Both the position numbers and the translations under genes were made by a program. Below the pieces are notes generated by a model. It saw only the letters and a program-made list of their open reading frames with translations. It searched no databases and was not told where the DNA came from. This document shows, piece by piece, positions 49,666-59,188 of a stretch of DNA of 64,000 nucleotides. The DNA comes from an uncultured Erythrobacter sp. (GTDB lineage Bacteria > Pseudomonadota > Alphaproteobacteria > Sphingomonadales > Sphingomonadaceae): contig CANNCL010000001.1 of assembly GCA_947503155.1 (NCBI GenBank), positions 310,001 through 374,000 on the forward strand. Direction: 5' to 3'. Within the stretch, counting starts at the first letter, position 1. Each line of letters starts with the position of its first letter.

Positions 49666-50067
49666 TCAAGCGGCGAAGAAATTGAGTTCCAGCAGCACAT
49701 TGTTCGGGTCTGCGGTAAATATCTGCCGCAGACCGATCGATGGCACATCATTGACTTGATAATCAGCCGCGCGCGCATCCAGCCGGGATTTCACATCGTC
49801 AAAATCGCCGCAACGCAGCGCAACATGATGGATCGCGCCGGTTTCGGCACCGGGGCTGACATCGCGGTCAAACAGGCGCGGGAAATCCGCTGAATTGAGA
49901 TGCAGGATCGCATTGCCGCCGCTGTCATACATCCAGCGAACTTGGTCTGGCTTCATCGGCGGCGGACCATCGCGCTCTTCTAGATCGAGCAATTCAGCAT
50001 AGAAACGCGCTGTCTGTGCGAGATCGTCGGTGATGATGTTTACGTGATCCAGCCGTTCGACAATCAT
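49666..50067 (-). CDS. VOC/glyoxalase family protein
   Basis: RLDHVNIITDDLAQTARFYAELLDLEE ... IHHVALRCGDFDDVKSRL. Confidence 0.9.
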   Translation of the reverse strand: MIVERLDHVNIITDDLAQTARFYAELLDLEERDGPPPMKPDQVRWMYDSGGNAILHLNSADFPRLFDRDVSPGAETGAIHHVALRCGDFDDVKSRLDARAADYQVNDVPSIGLRQIFTADPNNVLLELNFFAA

Positions 50068-50072
50068 ATTAG

Positions 50073-50927
50073 CTACCCTCTAAAAATCACTGTCCGCTTG
50101 CCGTTCATCAGCACGCGTTCACCCGCAAATAACCGCACCGCTTCGGCCAAAACGCGGCGTTCAATATCGCGGCCTTTGCGCACCAGATCGCTAGGCGTGT
50201 CAGTATGGCTAATGCGTTCCACGTCTTGATGGATGATCGGCCCTTCATCGAGATCCGCAGTCACAAAATGCGCGGTCGCGCCGATGATTTTGACCCCGCG
50301 ATCATGCGCCTGATGATACGGGCGAGCGCCCTTGAAACCGGGCAAGAAACTGTGATGGATATTGATACAGCGCCCGGCAAAATGCGCGGATTGTTCATCG
50401 GAGAATATCTGCATATACCGCGCCAAGATGATCAGTTCGGCATCACATGCCGCCGCAATCTCGCGCAATTTGGCCTCGGCCTCAGGCTTTGTTTGCGCCG
50501 TAACGGGAATGTGGTGGAACGGAATATCGCCAATTTCGGTGTGAATAGCGACATCGCGCGGATGGTTCGAAACCAGCGCAACCGGCTCCACATTCAATTC
50601 ACCTGTGCGGCACCGATATAGCAGATCGACGAGGCAATGATCCGCCTTGCTCACCATGATCAACACGCGGCGGCGGCGGTCCCCTGATACGATCTTCCAA
50701 TCCATCGCAAACGGCTGCGCAAACTTGGCAAAAGCCGCTCTCAAATCGTCCGCTGATGTGCCCGCCGGGTCAAAGGACACCCGCATAAAGAACCGATCCG
50801 ATCCGCGGTCATTATACTGCTGCGCGTCGAGGATGTTGCAACCGCGCTCAAACAGAAATGCGGTAACCTGGGCTGTGATCCCCGGCCTATCGCTGCAATC
50901 CAGTGTGAGTATTAGGGCGCCGTTCAA
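50073..50927 (-). CDS. purU: Formyltetrahydrofolate deformylase
   Basis: N-terminal ACT domain plus formyltransferase core [44 protein letters not shown]. Confidence 0.96.
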   Translation of the reverse strand: MNGALILTLDCSDRPGITAQVTAFLFERGCNILDAQQYNDRGSDRFFMRVSFDPAGTSADDLRAAFAKFAQPFAMDWKIVSGDRRRRVLIMVSKADHCLVDLLYRCRTGELNVEPVALVSNHPRDVAIHTEIGDIPFHHIPVTAQTKPEAEAKLREIAAACDAELIILARYMQIFSDEQSAHFAGRCINIHHSFLPGFKGARPYHQAHDRGVKIIGATAHFVTADLDEGPIIHQDVERISHTDTPSDLVRKGRDIERRVLAEAVRLFAGERVLMNGKRTVIFRG

Positions 50928-51757
50928 AGCGGGCGAACCGTCAGGCTGGCAAACACTGTGAGATAGTCCGCTCGCGTGTCATGCGGTGCAGGCACGCCCC
51001 AAACAACCGAATACAGCATCGCCGATCCGTTTTGCGCCGGGATCGTCACCGAACCATCGGCATCCGTGACATAGGTGGTGATTTCACCGGTGCCATCCAG
51101 AGCGGACGCTTCCAGTTTTGCCCCGGCCAGCGGCTCCCCGCGCCACATAACGAGCAACGGCAATTGCTCCCCCTCGCCCATCGAAAATGGGTTTTCGGTT
51201 GGCACGATCTCTAGTGTCTGGCCGATCGGCATCGCTGCATTGCGCGTATGCACATCGCCGACCTGCAAAATGGTTTTCGCACGGCGGGAATAGATTTCGG
51301 TTCCGCTTACCCCGGTTAGGCCGCGCGCTTCGCGGTGGGCGGCGATAGCGGTTAGACCGACATGTTCCAGATACCGGTTAAATCGCTGCGCTTCGAGGTC
51401 GCTGAAACTTGGATTACTTTCAAACGCGAGCACATAAGTACCCGGACCCGGCACAGCCATTACCGCGCTACCTGCTTCGCGCCCATTTTCGCCCGAACCC
51501 GTGATGCGCACTGCGCTTTGCTGATCGGTCACGCCCTCTGGCCCGAACAGGCGGAGCGATACGATCCGTTCCCAATAAAGCCCCCAATCATTCGCGGCAT
51601 TGTCGCCGCTGCCGACATCACCGACCTTAAACTCGACCAGCAATTCCTCGCCCGCCTCTGGCGTGTAGTCTGCGGGTTGGAGCCAGAAGGAATGCGCCGC
51701 AGCAGCGGCAGGAATGGTCAGAGCGAGCGCGGCAAGCGCAATGCGAAACATGGTCAT
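50924..51757 (-). CDS. DUF4198 domain-containing periplasmic protein
   Basis: Signal peptide, [29 protein letters not shown]; Ig-like C-terminal. Confidence 0.82.
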   Translation of the reverse strand: MTMFRIALAALALTIPAAAAAHSFWLQPADYTPEAGEELLVEFKVGDVGSGDNAANDWGLYWERIVSLRLFGPEGVTDQQSAVRITGSGENGREAGSAVMAVPGPGTYVLAFESNPSFSDLEAQRFNRYLEHVGLTAIAAHREARGLTGVSGTEIYSRRAKTILQVGDVHTRNAAMPIGQTLEIVPTENPFSMGEGEQLPLLVMWRGEPLAGAKLEASALDGTGEITTYVTDADGSVTIPAQNGSAMLYSVVWGVPAPHDTRADYLTVFASLTVRPL

Positions 51758-51764
51758 CTTTCCC

Positions 51765-52808
51765 TTATGTCCGGCCTGTCAGCGCCGCTTCACATTGGCC
51801 CATCAGCTCAGCGATAATATCGGCGACCGGTTCTTCTTCCTTCACCATGCCGACGGATTGACCAGCCATGATCGATCCGTTTTCAATATCTCCGTCGATC
51901 ACCGCGCGGCGCAGCGCGCCTGCCCAAAATTGTTCAATCTGCAATTGTGCTTGCATCATATCGACCTCTTTACGGTCGAGCATCCCAGCCACTTCGATCT
52001 GCTTGGCGGTGAATTCTTCGGTGCCCTTGTTCTTCAACGCGCGCACCGGGATCACCGGCAGACGCGGGTCAACTTGGACGCTGGCATCGGCATCGCGGGC
52101 CTTTGCGCGGAAAAATGCCTTTTTGAAATCGGGATGCGCAATGCTTTCCGTCGCGCAGGCAAAGCGGGTGCCCAATTGCACGCCGCATGCGCCCATCTCT
52201 AGATAGCCGGCGATCGATTCGCCCCGGCCAATGCCGCCGGCGACAAACACGATGTGGCTTTCAGCGAGTTCAGGCAGGAATTCTTGTGCCAGCACGCTGG
52301 TGGCGACCGGGCCGATATGACCGCCTGCCTCCATCCCCTCAATAACCAAAGCGTCGCCGCCCGAACGCAGCAATTTCTTCGCCAGCGCCAATGTTGGCGC
52401 AAATACGATGACCTTGCCGCCAAATGCCTTGATCGCTTCGACGCTGCCCTTGGGCGGGATGCCGCCTGCCAGAACAACGTGTGTGATCTTATGCTTTGCG
52501 CACACCGCGATGAGGTCGATCAATTGCGGGTGCATGGTAATCAGGTTCACGCCAAACGGTTTATCGGTGCGCGCTTTGGTTTCGGCAATTTCCGTGTCGA
52601 GCAGGTCGGGCGTCATTGCCCCGCAAGCGATCACACCAAATCCGCCCGCGTTCGAAATCGCAGAGACAAGGTTCCGCTCAGACACCCAGCTCATCGCTCC
52701 GCAAAGGATCGCATGTTCACAGCCGAGGAAGTCGATGCCGCGCTGCATAAGGCGCGCGCTCTTTGAATATGTGCTCATAGCCACTGCGATTAGTGGGCGC
52801 GCCGCCAA
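51765..52808 (-). CDS. Nitronate monooxygenase family (FMN) protein
   Basis: CEHAILCGAMSWVSERNLVSAISNAGGFGVIACGAM ... MEAGGHIG ... VFVAGGIGRG. Confidence 0.9.
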   Translation of the reverse strand: MAARPLIAVAMSTYSKSARLMQRGIDFLGCEHAILCGAMSWVSERNLVSAISNAGGFGVIACGAMTPDLLDTEIAETKARTDKPFGVNLITMHPQLIDLIAVCAKHKITHVVLAGGIPPKGSVEAIKAFGGKVIVFAPTLALAKKLLRSGGDALVIEGMEAGGHIGPVATSVLAQEFLPELAESHIVFVAGGIGRGESIAGYLEMGACGVQLGTRFACATESIAHPDFKKAFFRAKARDADASVQVDPRLPVIPVRALKNKGTEEFTAKQIEVAGMLDRKEVDMMQAQLQIEQFWAGALRRAVIDGDIENGSIMAGQSVGMVKEEEPVADIIAELMGQCEAALTGRT

Positions 52809-52815
52809 AGATCAA

Positions 52816-53994
52816 TCAGTCGCGATAGGCAATGCGCAGCGTGCCCGCAGCCTCCGCCGCCAGTGCGCGCGCGTCATCTGTATCTTCGCTGACGGCCAGA
52901 GCGACCGCCATTCTGCGATAGGGCCGCGTGGTCGGCTTGCCGAAAATACGGATATCGACATTGGGGCTTAGGCCGAGCGCGTCTGCCAGTCCCTCATAGC
53001 CGAAATCCGCGCTGTCACGGTCTGCCAGCACAACCGCCGATGCCGCCGGACATGCAGGTTCATCGCCCATAATCGGCATTCCGAGCACCGCGCGGGCGTG
53101 AAGATCAAATTCGGAGAGGTCTTGCGAGATCAATGTCACCATGCCGGTATCGTGCGGGCGCGGAGAAAGCTCGGAGAAAATCACCTCATCGCCCTTCACA
53201 AAGAACTCCACACCAAACAGCCCCCAGCCCCGGCCATTCCCTTCCAGCGCTTCCACGACTTTGGTGGCCATCGCCTGAGCCTTTGCCAAAGCGCCATCTG
53301 ACATAGCGGCAGGCTGCCAGCTTTCCTGATAATCGCCGCGTTCCTGACGGTGGCCGATGGGCGGACAAAAGGAAAAGCCGTCTCTGTGCCGCACGGTCAG
53401 CAATGTGATCTCATAATCGAAATCGATAAACCCTTCGGCGATCACCCGGCGGCGATCGCCGCGCATATTGGCGCAGGCATATTCCCAAGCGGCTTCTAAT
53501 TCCCCCTCGCTATCCACCTTGCTTTGACCTTTGCCAGACGATGACATCACCGGCTTTATCACGCAGGGGAAACCGGCATGGGCGGCGCCTTCGCGCAATT
53601 CGGCTAAGGTTTCGGCATAGCGATAGCGCGATGTTGTTAGCCCCAATTCTTGCGCTGCCAGATCGCGGATTGCGTCGCGGTTCATGGTCAGCTGCGCCGC
53701 GCGGGCAGAGGGGACGACATTAAAGCCCTCCTCCTCCAGATCGGCGAGCACTTCGGTGCGGATCGCCTCAATTTCGGGCACAATGTGATCGGGCCGATGT
53801 TTAAGCACGGCGGCGCGCAAAGCATCTGGGTCGAGCATCGAAAACACTTCGGCGGCGTCCGCGACTTGCATCGCCGGGGCATCTTCATACGCATCGCAGG
53901 CGATGACCCTTGCGCCTAAGCGTTTGGCAGAAATGGTGAATTCGCGGCCTAACTCGCCAGAGCCCAGCAGCATGATTGTGGATGTGAATGGCAT
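52816..53994 (-). CDS. purT: Formate-dependent phosphoribosylglycinamide formyltransferase
   Basis: ATP-grasp MLLGSGELGREFTISAKRLGARVIACDAYEDAPAMQVAD ... CVIKPVMSSSGKGQSKV. Confidence 0.96.
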   Translation of the reverse strand: MPFTSTIMLLGSGELGREFTISAKRLGARVIACDAYEDAPAMQVADAAEVFSMLDPDALRAAVLKHRPDHIVPEIEAIRTEVLADLEEEGFNVVPSARAAQLTMNRDAIRDLAAQELGLTTSRYRYAETLAELREGAAHAGFPCVIKPVMSSSGKGQSKVDSEGELEAAWEYACANMRGDRRRVIAEGFIDFDYEITLLTVRHRDGFSFCPPIGHRQERGDYQESWQPAAMSDGALAKAQAMATKVVEALEGNGRGWGLFGVEFFVKGDEVIFSELSPRPHDTGMVTLISQDLSEFDLHARAVLGMPIMGDEPACPAASAVVLADRDSADFGYEGLADALGLSPNVDIRIFGKPTTRPYRRMAVALAVSEDTDDARALAAEAAGTLRIAYRD

Positions 53995-54041
53995 AGAGGC
54001 GGCCTAGCGGTTGGACGGCGCGAGTCCAAGCCAGCGGCTGG

Positions 54042-55112
54042 TTAAACCTGTCTTTGCTCGGCGCGCCTCACGGCCTCCCCCATTGCGCGTTCAACGGCTG
54101 CTCCGCTGGCTACTGCACGAGCCGGGCGGCTACACACGCCGACCTGCATTCCGCCGCCAGCCCGCGCCATCACAAGGCCTAGCTCCGCCTGGCGCATGGT
54201 CCAATCGACCGTGACCTCCACCGGAGCAAGCCCGGCACTGGCCGTCAATTCTGGCGCGCGGCGAGACGACGTGACGGTCAGGCCAGAGAAGGTTTTGAGG
54301 ACATCCTGCGTCCAAAGACGCGCCTGTTTCACCGACATTCCAGGCAGGAGCACGGCAAAGCGTTCGCCATCAAGCTGCGCCAATTCATATCCTGGACCAG
54401 CCCCGTTGCCTGCCCCGTTGCCTGCCCCGCTACCAGCCGCGTTAACCGTCATAGTCTCAAGGAATTTTGCAAAGCCCCACTGAATTTCATCGGCGGTGCG
54501 CTGGCCATATTGCATCAGCACGGCGCGCAAGCTGTCTACCGCCAGAACGGCCATCGCCTGTTCGCGGCCTTCGTTTATACCCCGGCGCAGACAGGCATAG
54601 AATGTGTGCCGATTGGCAAGACCTGTGCGCGGATCGGTTTGCGCGCGAATATTGATCTCCCCTTCTAGGGCATGTTTTTGCTGAACCGAACGAAGCAGGC
54701 CGATTGCGCCTTGCGCGGCACCATCATCGGGCTCGATCGGCTTGAGGCTAAGCGCATACCAACGCTGGCATTCGGCTGCGGTGCAAATTTGATTCTCAAT
54801 ATTATTGCTATCATTACTGGCGCAGCGATCGGTGCAGATGCGGACCGGAAATTCAACCCAGCCGCGCCGCGCCTGACCCGCGAAAACCTGCGCCACATGG
54901 CGGGCGACCTCAGCGACATGATCAGCCTCTGCGAAATCGGCGATATGCGGCATGAGCAGCAATGACGATAGGTCCATGCCAAGCTCGGCGGCGTTTTGCG
55001 ATGCGTGAACTATGAACCCCGCGGGATCGAGCCTGACGACGATATCGCCCGACGCATCCTCTAGAAGCCCGTGCAACACGCGCCCTTCTTCTACACTGAA
55101 ACACATTTCCAT
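54042..55112 (-). CDS. PAS plus degenerate GGDEF domain protein
   Basis: PAS-like N-terminus; DPRTGLANRHTFYACLRR then active-site signature replaced by AQLDGERFAVLLPG. Confidence 0.85.
   Translation of the reverse strand: MEMCFSVEEGRVLHGLLEDASGDIVVRLDPAGFIVHASQNAAELGMDLSSLLLMPHIADFAEADHVAEVARHVAQVFAGQARRGWVEFPVRICTDRCASNDSNNIENQICTAAECQRWYALSLKPIEPDDGAAQGAIGLLRSVQQKHALEGEINIRAQTDPRTGLANRHTFYACLRRGINEGREQAMAVLAVDSLRAVLMQYGQRTADEIQWGFAKFLETMTVNAAGSGAGNGAGNGAGPGYELAQLDGERFAVLLPGMSVKQARLWTQDVLKTFSGLTVTSSRRAPELTASAGLAPVEVTVDWTMRQAELGLVMARAGGGMQVGVCSRPARAVASGAAVERAMGEAVRRAEQRQV
54400..54435 (-). repeat. 12-bp tandem repeat encoding (GAGN)n inside the GGDEF-like domain
   Basis: gccccgttgcct x2 + gccccgctacca. 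Confidence 0.9.
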
Positions 55113-55350
55113 GCCGATTGCCCCCGGCTTTTGACGACCACTCAGTCAAGCCATTTTCGGTCAGAATCATGTTTAGCTAACTTAATAAGTAAATACAGTC
55201 GCAGAAATCCCTAGTTTCCGATATACTGCAATAAATAAAGTTAGTTAAGTATGTTTACGTGACTAAAAAACGAATCAACCTTAAGTGTTGTTTACCATGT
55301 TTTTCAGAATGTGGGGGCGATTTATACGTAGCTATTACTGGTTAAACGAC

Positions 55351-56070
55351 TCAGACCTCGATCATGATACGTACGTTTTTCGGACTCGTTCCATATGCAG
55401 ACGCAATGCGCAGGCGGCAATCTTCGACCAGTGCAGGCCCTTCGCCTTGCCCGCCGCTTTCAGTGAGCTCGGCTTCGCTTACGCCCAAAACCTTGGCAAT
55501 TGCGGTGATCCGTTCGGGCAAAGGCCGGGCCTTGCCCTTCTCCCACGCCCAAACGGTCGGCTTGCTTACGCCCAGTCGGGCGGCGACTTGCGCCAATGTC
55601 AGCCCGCGTTCCCGCCTGAGCCGATTGAAGCGGACGCCAAGAACATCGCCGGAGCCTTTACCGAAACTTTGAGGTGGGGATTGCAGCGGGCCAGTGTCTT
55701 GATGCGGTGCATTCCCGCGGAGCTGCGCCGCCGCCAGTGCCGCCTCGCCCAATGCTTGCTGAAATGCACAGCCGAACAGATGCCCGCTTTCCCAAACGAC
55801 CTCCGCACCGACCGGACCCACATTTGGCAGATCGACCGCCAGCACCTCTCCTACGCCAAGTCCCAGATCAGTTTCGAGCAATAGGCCAGCGGCGGACAAA
55901 TTGTGGATTGTGACATTCGCCTCCGCACCGCTTTCTTTTAAAGCGCCGCTTGTTTCGAGCAGCAGCGTCCGGCGCGATTGGCGGCGCGGTTCAATCTGAT
56001 GCGCGCCAGAATGCGGACCTGTTTGGGGCGAAGAGGCGGGTTGAGATGCGAGATGGGCTTTTAGCGCCAT
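55351..56070 (-). CDS. PilZ-XRE fusion regulator
   Basis: PilZ RRQSRR...NLSAAGLLLET; C-terminal HTH RFNRLRRERGLTLAQVAARLGVSKPTVWAWEKGKARPLPERI. Confidence 0.85.
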   Translation of the reverse strand: MALKAHLASQPASSPQTGPHSGAHQIEPRRQSRRTLLLETSGALKESGAEANVTIHNLSAAGLLLETDLGLGVGEVLAVDLPNVGPVGAEVVWESGHLFGCAFQQALGEAALAAAQLRGNAPHQDTGPLQSPPQSFGKGSGDVLGVRFNRLRRERGLTLAQVAARLGVSKPTVWAWEKGKARPLPERITAIAKVLGVSEAELTESGGQGEGPALVEDCRLRIASAYGTSPKNVRIMIEV

Positions 56071-56187
56071 TAGGGACGACTCCTAGGTAAGAGCCTCACA
56101 ATTTGGCGAGAAGGGTTAAGAAGGAGTTAGCAAGCGGCCTATAACGCGGCGAGTTGTTGCAGGAATGATGTGGCCCGCAGCGGTCCC

Positions 56188-57459
56188 TCAATCCTCCGCA
56201 TCTAACCCGTAAGCCGTGTGCAAAACCCGCACCGCCAGCTCTGTCTCGTCTTCGTCGATCAACACGCTGACTTTAATCTCTGAGGTGGAGATAGCCTGAA
56301 TATTGATGCCGCGATCCGACAATGCCCGGAACATCGTGCTGGCAACACCGGCATGGCTTTTCATGCCGACACCAACGACGCTGATTTTGGCGATGTGGCT
56401 GTCGGTAATGATACGGTTGAACCCGATTTCTTTGGCGCGATCATCGAGCAATGCCTGCGCCCGCGCCAGATCCGCCTGAGGCACAGTAAAGGTCACGTCG
56501 GTTTCGCCTTTGTCACGGCCAACGTTCTGAATAATCATATCGACATTGATCGACGCATCGGCCAGCGGCGCGAAAATATCGGCCACCGCGCCGGGTTTAT
56601 CCGGTACGCGGGTGAGGATAATTTTCGCTTCGTTCTTATCGTGCGCAATGCCTGTCACATGTTGGCGTTCCATCAGGCCACTCTCCACCAATTCGTCCAT
56701 TTCTTCATCCGACACGATCAATGTGCCGGGCAACTCATCCGCTGAAACCGCATCATCGCCGACAAAGCTGGACAGCACTTGAATACGCACGCCCTCTTTC
56801 ATCGCAAGGCCGACAGAGCGCGTTTGCAGCACTTTCGCGCCGACCGATGCCAGCTCTAGCATCTCTTCATAGGTCACCGCTTTCAGTTTGCGGGCTTTGG
56901 CCACGATGCGCGGGTCTGTGGTGTAGACCCCGTCAACATCGGTGTAGATATCGCAGCGATCCGCCTTAACCGCCGCCGCAACGGCAACCGCAGACGTGTC
57001 GGACCCGCCGCGCCCCAACGTCGTGATGCGGCCTTCGTCTGAAATACCCTGAAAGCCGGGGACGACAGCGATTTCGCCGCTTTCCATACTGGCGCGCATT
57101 TCCGGCGCGTCGATTGTGGCCACGCGCGCTTTGGAATGCGCCTCCACCGTCTTCACCGGCATTTGCCAGCCAAGCCAGCTGCGCGCTTTGCATCCCAGCG
57201 ATTGCAGGGTCAGCGCAAGCAGGCCGCTTGTAACCTGTTCGCCGCTGGCAACGACCACGTCATATTCGGCCGGGTCATGCAGCGCGTTGGCCTCGCGGCA
57301 GAAATTGATCAGCCGGTCGGTCTCGCCCGCCATCGCGCTAACAACGACCGCGACTTCGCTTTCGACGCCATCCGCGTTTGGCGCGGCTTGCGCGCGCACG
57401 ATATTGGCGACGCGGCGAATACGCTCCGTCCCGGCCATCGACGTGCCGCCGAATTTCAT
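56188..57459 (-). CDS. lysC: Aspartate kinase
   Basis: MKFGGTSMAGTERIRRVANIV ... TTLGRGGSDTSAVAVAAAV; tandem ACT domains. Confidence 0.97.
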   Translation of the reverse strand: MKFGGTSMAGTERIRRVANIVRAQAAPNADGVESEVAVVVSAMAGETDRLINFCREANALHDPAEYDVVVASGEQVTSGLLALTLQSLGCKARSWLGWQMPVKTVEAHSKARVATIDAPEMRASMESGEIAVVPGFQGISDEGRITTLGRGGSDTSAVAVAAAVKADRCDIYTDVDGVYTTDPRIVAKARKLKAVTYEEMLELASVGAKVLQTRSVGLAMKEGVRIQVLSSFVGDDAVSADELPGTLIVSDEEMDELVESGLMERQHVTGIAHDKNEAKIILTRVPDKPGAVADIFAPLADASINVDMIIQNVGRDKGETDVTFTVPQADLARAQALLDDRAKEIGFNRIITDSHIAKISVVGVGMKSHAGVASTMFRALSDRGINIQAISTSEIKVSVLIDEDETELAVRVLHTAYGLDAED

Positions 57460-57564
57460 GACAATTCTTTGCTTTGGTCTCTGCTTAGCCTGCGCCAAGG
57501 TCTGCATACTCTTGCTGGGTAGGTAACACTGGTTCGTCCTTGGCAGCGCTGCTAACGGGGGTGC

Positions 57565-58314
57565 ATGGGAAACGCAAACACTACGGCCACACCTGATAGC
57601 GTAACTATCCGTCCTGAAGAGGCGGAGTTCTTCGCTGATCTTGCAAAAGATTGGTGGAACCCGAAAGGTAAAATGGCGAGCCTGCATCAGGTGAACCCGG
57701 TGCGGCTGGAATTTATTCGCAGCAGTGTGGATACGCATTTCGATGCTGATCGGCTGAGCATTCGCCCGCTAGAAGGCAAAAATGCGCTCGATATTGGTTG
57801 CGGCGCGGGATTGGTTTGCGAGCCTTTGTCGCGGCTGGGCGCGGCGGTGACCGGCGTTGATGCAGCGGCAGAGAATGTCTCTGCGGCGGCGGCGCATTCA
57901 AAAGCAGGCGGGCTGGATATTCGCTATATGGCGGGCGAAGTCGCATCGCTTGATATTGGCACATTCGATCTGGTCACATGCTTAGAAGTGATCGAGCATG
58001 TTGCTGACAAAACCGCATTCCTGAAAGACGTGGCGGACCGGCTTGCGCCCGGCGGGCTGCTCGTCCTGTCCACCCCCAATCGCACAGCGGCTTCTCGTTT
58101 GCTGCTGGTCGGAGCGGCGGAAGCGGTTGGATACGTGCCCAAGGGGACGCACCACTGGGACGAGTTTGTAACGCCCGAAGAGCTGGAAGCATTGCTATCC
58201 GATGTCGGCCTCGAAGTGACCGAGCGGCGCGGCATAGCGTGGCGGCCCAGCAAGGGGCTGTGCCTATCGGACGACGAGGCGCTCAATTATATCCTGAGCG
58301 CGCGGCGAGCATGA
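57565..58314 (+). CDS. ubiG: Ubiquinone biosynthesis O-methyltransferase
   Basis: DWWNPKGKMASLHQVNPVRLEFI ... LDIGCGAGLVCEPLSRLGAAVTGVDAA. Confidence 0.96.
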   Translation: MGNANTTATPDSVTIRPEEAEFFADLAKDWWNPKGKMASLHQVNPVRLEFIRSSVDTHFDADRLSIRPLEGKNALDIGCGAGLVCEPLSRLGAAVTGVDAAAENVSAAAAHSKAGGLDIRYMAGEVASLDIGTFDLVTCLEVIEHVADKTAFLKDVADRLAPGGLLVLSTPNRTAASRLLLVGAAEAVGYVPKGTHHWDEFVTPEELEALLSDVGLEVTERRGIAWRPSKGLCLSDDEALNYILSARRA

Positions 58315-58315
58315 T

Positions 58316-58687
58316 TTACCCGCAATGCGCGAATTGGATTGCGGGCAGTTCTTTGCCAAAGTTCGAGACGAATTCCAGGCGCACTTTCCCGCCCTGTTCG
58401 ATCAACTTGCCGCAGCTATCCGCGTTGCAGACTTCTGGACGGAGCGCCGCGCGAATGGGATTCGGGTCAAAAGTCCGCGTGCCGTACGGAACATTGGTGA
58501 CCTTGAGCACCAGCGTATCGCCATTTTCGACCCGCGCAGAAACCTCCGCGCCTGGAATATCCTCGAATAGATAATCCGCCGAACCGTTGTTCACGGCCGC
58601 CACCACAGCGGGAAGATTATCCCTGGAAACACCCGGGCTACACGCTGCAATCGCAACAGCAGCAGCAATCAAAAACCAATACTTCAT
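58316..58687 (-). CDS. Small hypothetical lipoprotein
   Basis: Signal peptide with lipobox AVAIAACSP. Confidence 0.7.
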   Translation of the reverse strand: MKYWFLIAAAVAIAACSPGVSRDNLPAVVAAVNNGSADYLFEDIPGAEVSARVENGDTLVLKVTNVPYGTRTFDPNPIRAALRPEVCNADSCGKLIEQGGKVRLEFVSNFGKELPAIQFAHCG

Positions 58688-58755
58688 AGCGGCGCCCCTA
58701 TTGAATTTAGGGCCTTCTTAGATTGGATTGGTGAATCTTGGTTAAACCGGCGCGC

Positions 58756-59178
58756 TCACAGAATGCGCGAAGCTTGCTCCCGTGTGGGCACCCAGCATTG
58801 TTCGCGCACGCCGAACCATTTGTAGCGATTACGCGCGATCAGCCGGTAGATCGGGTCGCGAAGCGCGCGCGGGATAATCTTGAACACCGCGCCTGCGCGC
58901 CACGGCCAGCCAAGCTGCGACCACATTTGCAGCACGGCATCGCTGTTCATCCAGATGCGCCCACCCCTATCCGCGGCATCAAGCAGGACGAAACTTTCCG
59001 GGTCCAGCGGATCAAGCCCGCATTCTCGCATGATCTGCGCGCCCACTTCGCTTTGCATTGTGGTTAAGCGAAACCTGCCCACGCGGTCATGTTCCAAGAC
59101 GAACCGCGCATTGGCCGTGCAGAGCACGCATACGCCATCAAAGACGATAATCGGATGGTCGCGCGGTATGGGTGCCAC
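58756..59178 (-). CDS. DCC-family thiol-disulfide oxidoreductase (DUF393)
   Basis: HPIIVFDGVCVLCTANARFVLEHDR. Confidence 0.92.
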   Translation of the reverse strand: MAPIPRDHPIIVFDGVCVLCTANARFVLEHDRVGRFRLTTMQSEVGAQIMRECGLDPLDPESFVLLDAADRGGRIWMNSDAVLQMWSQLGWPWRAGAVFKIIPRALRDPIYRLIARNRYKWFGVREQCWVPTREQASRIL

Positions 59179-59188
59179 AATAGCGATC

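Noticed and set aside
55285-55884. 199-aa plus-strand ORF
   Set aside because: Antisense to the well-supported PilZ-XRE gene; no domain features.
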